Below are positions 7,223-11,050 of a stretch of DNA of 11,050 bases, one piece after another. The stretch covers positions 1-11,050 of the forward strand of contig DQVB01000743.1 in assembly GCA_015661985.1 (NCBI GenBank), given 5' to 3'. The stretch is from Planctomycetota bacterium. Its GTDB lineage: Bacteria; Planctomycetota; Planctomycetia; Pirellulales; Thermoguttaceae. The first letter of the stretch is position 1. Each line of letters starts with the position of its first letter. The translations under genes were made by a program, and so were the position numbers. The notes under the pieces were generated by a model that was not told where the DNA came from, ran no database searches, and saw only the letters and a list, made by a program, of their open reading frames with translations.

Positions 7223-7540
7223 ATGAGCGAGTCACGGGCTCGGCAGGTCGACCTGCAACTGGACGGCGACGGGTTCTTGAAAACCATGTCGTCTTGGACA
7301 CGTTCGATGGCCGTCGAAGTGGCTGAACGGAACGGGATCGGGCCGTTGACTGACGACCATTGGAAGGTGATTGCATTCGTGCGGTCCTCCTACCAGACCT
7401 ACCGCACCGGTCCTCCTGTGGTGAAGATCGCCCGGCACACAGGTCTGAGCGCGGCGCAGATCTGTCGGCTTTTTCCCTGCGGGGTGGTCAAAGGCGCATA
7501 CCGGTTGGCTGGCTTGCCCCGTCCTGCCGGATGCGCGTGA
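7223..7540 (+). CDS. dsrC: DsrC/TusE-family sulfur-carrier protein lacking the second redox cysteine
   Basis: ATG at 7223 has a strong ribosome site, GGGAGGGG (7209-7216), six bases upstream. The 105 residues match the length of DsrC and align along it: DGDGFLKTMSSWT near residues 14-26, GIGPLTDDHWKVIAFVRSSY in the middle, HTGLSAAQICRLFPCG, and the C-terminal arm AGLPRPAGCA. DsrC carries sulfur or a disulfide on its flexible C-terminal arm between sulfite reductase and the membrane DsrMK complex; TusE passes sulfur for tRNA thiolation. Here the penultimate cysteine (CysA, Cys104) is present, but the position of CysB, eleven residues earlier, is Tyr93. Two further cysteines occur at 81 and 86, the latter where DsrC usually has Ser or Gly in FPxG. 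The single-Cys pattern resembles TusE, yet the neighbours are DsrM- and DsrK-like, which points to a redox role. The protein is probably cytoplasmic. Family call strong; exact role unknown. Confidence 0.88.
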   Translation: MSESRARQVDLQLDGDGFLKTMSSWTRSMAVEVAERNGIGPLTDDHWKVIAFVRSSYQTYRTGPPVVKIARHTGLSAAQICRLFPCGVVKGAYRLAGLPRPAGCA

Positions 7541-7787
7541 TCAGGGTCGAAAAAGTTGAGAGCGGTTCATTGAAAGCTGGGGACGGCGAGCCAGGAGGCG
7601 CAGCAGAGCCGCAGCCGCCCGGTCGATGGGGCCATCGCGCACTCAAGGGCTACCAGATCCATGTCCTTTGGGATTGGCGCGTTTCCTTCACCGGTTCGGC
7701 CGGTGCTGGGCTGGTCTGAAAACGGCGCCGGAGGTGGCCCGTCCTGGTAAGGTGCCCTCGAGGCGAGGTGCGACAAGGGAGGAGAGC

Positions 7788-8506
7788 ATGGAGATTGTCA
7801 AACTCATTGTAGGCGTGATTCTACCCTAAGTTGCCCTGGTGGTGTTCCTGGTGGGCATGGGATATCGGATTTACGTTTGGAAGAGCCTGGCATCCCCGCC
7901 CATGACGCTCTTTCCTGCTCCACCGGACGAAAAGGGCAACACGCTGAACACGATCCAGGAGGTGGTGTTGCTGAAGAGTCTTTTCAAGGGGGATCGCCTC
8001 TTGTGGGTGATCGCATGGGTTTTCCACGCCGTCTTACTGTTGATTTTTCTGGGGCACCTTCGGGTGTTCGTCAACGTGGATGCGGTGCTCATAGCCTTGG
8101 GGTGAGCCAGGAGGCGATCCACGCCATGTCCGGTACTGTGGGTGGGGCTGCCGGCGTGATCATCCTGGCATCCGCGGTCCTGTTGGGCGTACGTCGTCTG
8201 ATGGTTCCGCGGGCCCGGGAGATTACGGGGCCAGCAGATTACCTCATCCTGTTGCTCATCGCGGCCATTATCATCACCGGCAACATCATGCGTTTCGGGC
8301 CGGAGCATTTTGATTTGGCCCTGACCCGCGCGTATTTCGGGACGTTGGCCATCTTCGGCAATCCCCTGGATGCCCCGGCCCTGGAGAACCGGGTGTTCCT
8401 CGTGCACATGGGGTTGGCTCTGGTCCTGATCCTGTGCCTGCCGTTCAGCAAACTTCTCCACTTCGGGGGCATCCTTTTCACGCACCAGTTGATCCGCCGA
8501 CAGTGA
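7788..8506 (+). pseudogene. dsrM: DsrM/NarI-like di-haem cytochrome b membrane subunit, broken by a nonsense codon and a -1 shift
   Basis: ATG at 7788 follows a strong GGGAGGAG site. Codon 14 is TAA (7827-7829) inside the first membrane helix, where relatives have a tyrosine after ILP; the frame then continues normally. At GGGG (8099-8102) the frame ends in TGA (8103-8105), and the rest of the protein continues one frame away, as if one base were missing. Restored, it has 239 residues, close to NarI, with five membrane helices (about 7-31, 71-95, 121-140, 152-168 and 203-230). Four histidines lie at 80, 90, 207 and 225. Their spacings of 10 and 18 match the haem ligands of E. coli NarI as I recall them (56/66 and 187/205). 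Such subunits exchange electrons with membrane quinones and, with DsrK, with DsrC. Lesions, sequence errors, or -1 frameshifting at GGGG (which could cure only the second defect) are the options. Confidence 0.85.
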
Positions 8507-8549
8507 AAAGGCTCTGTTGCGCCCTGGAATAGGGAGAAAAACCGAAACG

Positions 8550-9890
8550 ATGTCTGACAACGACGTGAAGCAAGACGTGAAACAAACGGTGATCGGGGCG
8601 ATCAAAGCCATTCGGAACGGGCCGCGGGCGATGCGGCTGTACCTGGAAATCTGCGCCAAGTGCGGCACATGCGCCACGGCTTGCCCGGTCTACTACGGGC
8701 GGGCCGAGAGGCGGTACAACCCGGCAGAGCGAACGGATATCATCCGCCGTCTGTACCGTCGCTACTGCACGCTCTCCGGCCGGTTGTTTGGTCCCCTGGC
8801 CGACGCCAAAGACCTGGATCCGGCCGAACTGGAGGAGTGGCGGAAGATCTTCTACGAATGCACCGGGTGCCGTCGCTGCGCCCTGTTTTGCCCCTTCGGA
8901 ATCGATCATTCCGTGATCACACGTAAAGGCCGTGCCATCCTCGACAAGTTGGGTCTGACCCCTGAGACGATGAAGAAAGTCGTGGATATTTCGCTGCGCA
9001 CCGGCAACACCGATGGGGCCGGGGAGGCGGCCTTCCGGGCGGCGATCGAATTCCTGGAAGAGGAGATGGAAGAAGAACACGGCGTGCCCATCAAGATCCC
9101 GATCGATCGAGTGGGCGCCGAATACTTCTACGTCCCGCCCTCCGGTGACATGCTGGTCAACCCCGAAGCCACCATGGGCATCGCCAAGGTCTTCCACGTG
9201 CTGGGCATGGCCGACCATTGGACCATGAGCTCCAAGTTCTTCGATGGCGCCAACTACGGGCTGTTCACGGGGAACGACGAGCACATGAAAACGGACAACA
9301 GGGCCTACGTGGAGGAGACGAAACGACGGAAGGCACGGGTCATGCTCATGGGTGAATGCGGCCATGCCCACCGGATCATGAAAATGATGATGGAAAAATC
9401 ACGCTGGTGGGGTGATCTGCCCTTTGAAATCACCAATTGCATGCAGTGGACCGCCGAGCACATCCAGGCCGGACGGCTGGAATTGGACAAGTCGAAAAAC
9501 CCGCAGCCGGTCACCTACCACGACCCCTGCAACTTCGGTCGCTCCTGTGGGATCACCGAAGAGCCTCGAATCATCCTCCAGGCCTCGTGCGCCGATTTCC
9601 GGGAAATGTACCCCAACCGGGCAGAAAACTGGTGTTGCGGCGGCGGCGGCCTGTCAGCCATGGACGACATCCACCAGTTCCGCATGGAGATCTCCGGCCG
9701 CAAGAAACTGGAGCAGATCCTGGCCACAGGCGCCACCAACGTGGCCACGGCCTGCTCGAACTGCAAACACCAGCTCACCCAGCTGATGGAGTATCACCAG
9801 CAACAGATCGAAGTGGGGGGCGTCCATGACATGCTCTCCCGCGCCATCCTGGTGGGCGGCAAAGCGGCCGAGCGGAAAGAGTACACTTGA
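8550..9890 (+). CDS. dsrK: DsrK/HdrD-like iron-sulfur heterodisulfide reductase subunit
   Basis: From ATG 8550 the protein has 446 residues; an AGGGAG site lies 13 bases upstream, rather far, and TTG 8517 is an in-frame alternative. Two 4Fe-4S motifs are complete: Cys35/38/41/45 (CAKCGTCATACP) and Cys104/107/110/114 (CTGCRRCALFCP). The second half holds the CCG-type cluster region: Cys270 (GECGHAHR), Cys297, Cys327 and Cys333 (YHDPCNFGRSCG), Cys362-363 (NWCCGGGG) and Cys402/405 (ACSNCKHQ). This matches the non-cubane 4Fe-4S site that reduces disulfides in HdrB/HdrD/DsrK. DsrK sits on the inner face of the membrane, takes electrons from DsrM and acts on DsrC. It follows the broken dsrM-like gene after 43 bases and surely belongs to the same transcript. 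It is somewhat shorter than sulfate-reducer DsrK (about 540 residues, from memory). The gene is intact, with no visible lesion. Confidence 0.92.
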   Translation: MSDNDVKQDVKQTVIGAIKAIRNGPRAMRLYLEICAKCGTCATACPVYYGRAERRYNPAERTDIIRRLYRRYCTLSGRLFGPLADAKDLDPAELEEWRKIFYECTGCRRCALFCPFGIDHSVITRKGRAILDKLGLTPETMKKVVDISLRTGNTDGAGEAAFRAAIEFLEEEMEEEHGVPIKIPIDRVGAEYFYVPPSGDMLVNPEATMGIAKVFHVLGMADHWTMSSKFFDGANYGLFTGNDEHMKTDNRAYVEETKRRKARVMLMGECGHAHRIMKMMMEKSRWWGDLPFEITNCMQWTAEHIQAGRLELDKSKNPQPVTYHDPCNFGRSCGITEEPRIILQASCADFREMYPNRAENWCCGGGGLSAMDDIHQFRMEISGRKKLEQILATGATNVATACSNCKHQLTQLMEYHQQQIEVGGVHDMLSRAILVGGKAAERKEYT

Positions 9891-10002
9891 TACCCCGGTT
9901 GCAGAAAGCAAACGTAGAATGGGCGTTCTTGCCCGTCTATCACCGGCTCGACCGGCGGCTCCGGCCAGTGGGGCAAAAGTTACATCTCTTGTGACATCTA
10001 CG

Positions 10003-10089
10003 ATGCCCGGTTATTGTGTGTTTTGTCCCACTTGTGACGGACAGGAATGTCCGCGTCCCGCCCTGCCGGTGTGCAACGCTGGGGGGTGA
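10003..10089 (+). CDS. Possible 28-residue Cys-rich peptide
   Basis: ATG at 10003 opens a 28-residue frame with five cysteines (5, 8, 11, 16 and 24) in the order GYCVFCPTCDGQEC, i.e. CxxCPxCDGxxxC. The pattern recalls a metal-binding knuckle, and also the Cys-rich N-terminal segment of some FMN-dependent alpha-hydroxy-acid oxidising proteins of anaerobes. No ribosome site precedes it, so it could be leaderless, a fragment, or chance. The spacing just downstream of a sulfur-redox gene is suggestive only. Confidence 0.2.
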   Translation: MPGYCVFCPTCDGQECPRPALPVCNAGG

Positions 10090-10143
10090 TACCGGGCACC
10101 CTGTGGGGCCGCGAAAGCCAGCTGGCCGCAGGCCCCCGGCGGC

Positions 10144-10194
10144 TGGTCAGATCAGGCGGGTGGTCAGATCAGGCGGGTGGTCAGATCAGGCGGG
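10144..10194 (+). repeat. Three perfect 17-bp tandem repeats
   Basis: TGGTCAGATCAGGCGGG occurs three times head to tail without a mismatch (10144-10160, 10161-10177, 10178-10194), followed by a partial TGGG. It lies about 80 bases upstream of the DVU0298-like gene and overlaps its likely promoter. It could be an array of regulator sites or a slippage-prone minisatellite. Confidence 0.97.
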
Positions 10195-10206
10195 TGGGCG
10201 TACACT
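10178..10206 (+). promoter_or_regulatory. Candidate promoter using the third repeat as its -35 box
   Basis: TGGTCA (10178-10183), the first six bases of the third repeat, and TACACT (10201-10206) are 17 bases apart; each matches the sigma-70 consensus at four of six positions. Transcription would begin near 10213, about 60 bases before the next gene. A change in repeat number would move or remove upstream -35-like copies. Confidence 0.35.
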
Positions 10207-10275
10207 TTTCCTGCTGTGAAGCTCGTGCGCCGTGGCCGAGCTCGCATCCCGCGACTCATTTACAGTCGGCCAAGC

Positions 10276-10929
10276 ATGAAGAAGACGCTCCGCCAGCTGC
10301 TCCTGCGGTCCGATTTCGACCGCGTTGCCCAGCTGGCTGAAAACAAAGGGCGCGTGCTCCGCGTGCTGACAGCCCTCAGCTATGACCCCGATCCGCTGGT
10401 GGTCTGGCGGGCCGTGGAGGCCACGGGGGCGGCCGCCGAACGGGTCGCTCGCCACAAGCCCGAGCGGGTACGTGAGCACCTCCGGCACCTCCACTGGTTG
10501 ATCAGCGAGGAATCGGGGGGCATCTGCTGGCACGCCCCGGAGCTAATGGCCGAGGTGGTCCGCCGCCTGCCCGGCCTGATGGCTGACTACCTGCCCATCG
10601 TTCTGTGGCTGATCAAGGAGATGCCCGAAGAGGACTTGGCCCACTTCCGCCCGGGGATTCTTTGGGCCATCGGCAGGCTCGCCCCGGTGGCGGGGGAGAC
10701 GCTCGACCAAGTGCTGCCCGCTGTGAAGGGCTGCCTCGATCACCCCGACCCCCAAGTCCGGGGGATGACCGTCTGGTGCCTCGGCCAAGCCCAATGCCTC
10801 GCCCCCCTGACCAATCACGCCGGCCTTGCCGACGATCCGGGAGAATTGGTGATTTACGAAAACGGGCAACTGCGGACCGTCACCGTCGGATCGCTCGTCC
10901 GCCGAGCCGTGGGTCCTTCGACAGCCTAA
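10276..10929 (+). CDS. DVU0298-like HEAT-repeat-type protein
   Basis: ATG at 10276 begins 217 residues; no good ribosome site is seen, but MKKTLRQLLLRSDFD fits the family N-terminus I remember. The protein is all-helical and HEAT-like, with repeated units such as LSYDPDPLVVWRAVEATG, HFRPGILWAIGRLAPV and HPDPQVRGMTVWCLGQ. Between them lies the conserved-looking SEESGGICWHAPELMAEVV. It resembles the uncharacterised DVU0298 family, named after a gene of Desulfovibrio vulgaris. No catalytic motif or signal peptide is visible, so it is probably a cytoplasmic scaffold or partner-binding protein. It lies 385 bases behind the DsrK-like gene on the same strand, with its own candidate promoter, so co-function with the Dsr-like module is suggested but not shown. 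The reading frame is intact. The family assignment is from memory of the sequence pattern. Confidence 0.82.
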   Translation: MKKTLRQLLLRSDFDRVAQLAENKGRVLRVLTALSYDPDPLVVWRAVEATGAAAERVARHKPERVREHLRHLHWLISEESGGICWHAPELMAEVVRRLPGLMADYLPIVLWLIKEMPEEDLAHFRPGILWAIGRLAPVAGETLDQVLPAVKGCLDHPDPQVRGMTVWCLGQAQCLAPLTNHAGLADDPGELVIYENGQLRTVTVGSLVRRAVGPSTA

Positions 10930-11020
10930 TCGAAGACTGCCTTTCCAGCTGGCCTGAGGCTGCCTTCGGATTCCGGCCGCGGTAGACCGAAGGTGAGCAA
11001 AGACCGCGGGTCTGCGCGCG

Positions 11021-11050
11021 AAAAAAGCCAGAGTCCCGCGCCGGGGACTC
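11021..11050. terminator. Intrinsic terminator cut by the window end
   Basis: GAGTCCC (11031-11037) and GGGACTC (11044-11050) form a perfect 7-base stem around a GCGCCG loop. The 5' arm is preceded by AAAAAAGCCA (11021-11030), so a matching TGGCTTTTTT just beyond the window would complete a terminator acting in both directions. It lies about 90 bases after the DVU0298-like gene. Confidence 0.6.

Larger units (their letters stand above)
9891..10275. other. Intergenic stretch with a tiny Cys-rich ORF, a tandem repeat and a promoter
   Basis: These 385 bases between the DsrK-like and DVU0298-like genes hold no sizeable gene. They contain a weak GGGC/GCCC stem (9921-9934), a pair of ACATCT direct repeats (9982-9987 and 9994-9999), the small ORF at 10003-10089, the 10-base palindrome GCCAGCTGGC (10117-10126), three 17-base repeats (10144-10194) and a candidate promoter that uses the last of them. 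I see no clear terminator for the DsrK-like gene. Confidence 0.5.

Noticed and set aside
6681..7376. Minus-strand frame of 231 residues across the der-dsrC gap
   Set aside because: Its translation is Arg/Pro/Ser/Gly-rich without motif, and it overlaps the ends of der and dsrC on the other strand.
8478..9371. Minus-strand frame of 297 residues opposite the DsrK-like gene
   Set aside because: It is a shadow; the plus strand carries all the cluster cysteines of DsrK.
10144..10194. CRISPR array
   Set aside because: The three repeats are directly adjacent, without spacers, and no cas gene is present.

Overview
The window is GC-rich bacterial DNA, most likely from a planctomycete, possibly a thermophilic Pirellulales/Thermogutta-type lineage. 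This is inferred from gene content only: a zinc-dehydrogenase/Gfo-Idh-MocA fusion, a secreted sialidase-like protein, a remnant of a planctomycete-style secreted cytochrome c, and TACAAT-type -10 boxes. No rRNA, tRNA, CRISPR array or transposase was seen.

Layout. 2-1612 (+) is the 3' part of a bi-domain oxidoreductase. 1613-2244 (-) is a decayed secreted c-type cytochrome with an in-frame TGA and a frame break. 2245-2618 is a divergent intergenic region with a good promoter and a leader hairpin. 2619-3506 (+) is a SAM-dependent methyltransferase with an uncertain start. 3776-4909 (+) is a secreted BNR/sialidase-like protein. 4822-5175 (-) is an unrecognised coding-like stretch converging on it. 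5396-6757 (+) is the ribosome-assembly GTPase Der. 6758-7222 holds no convincing gene. 7223-7540 (+) is a DsrC/TusE-family protein. 7788-8506 (+) is a DsrM/NarI-like di-heme cytochrome b broken by a TAA and a one-base shift. 8550-9890 (+) is a DsrK/HdrD-like iron-sulfur protein. 9891-10275 holds a tiny Cys-rich ORF and a 17-bp triple tandem repeat. 10276-10929 (+) is a DVU0298-like HEAT-type protein. The window ends inside a probable terminator.

The most interesting part is 7223-10929. DsrC, a NarI/DsrM-type membrane cytochrome b and DsrK form the core by which sulfur-metabolising bacteria couple membrane quinols to the DsrC thiol/disulfide carrier. Here they stand without the sulfite reductase genes dsrAB or the accessory dsrJOP genes, at least inside this window. 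DsrC lacks the second redox cysteine (Tyr93 in its place) but keeps the C-terminal one (Cys104) and has two extra cysteines (81, 86). The membrane gene keeps all four haem-ligand histidines at NarI spacing (H80/H90, H207/H225), yet carries a nonsense codon and a -1 shift. The module is therefore either newly decaying or affected by sequence errors. Similar lesions in the cytochrome remnant, and perhaps at the methyltransferase start, make the error-versus-decay question important for the whole window.
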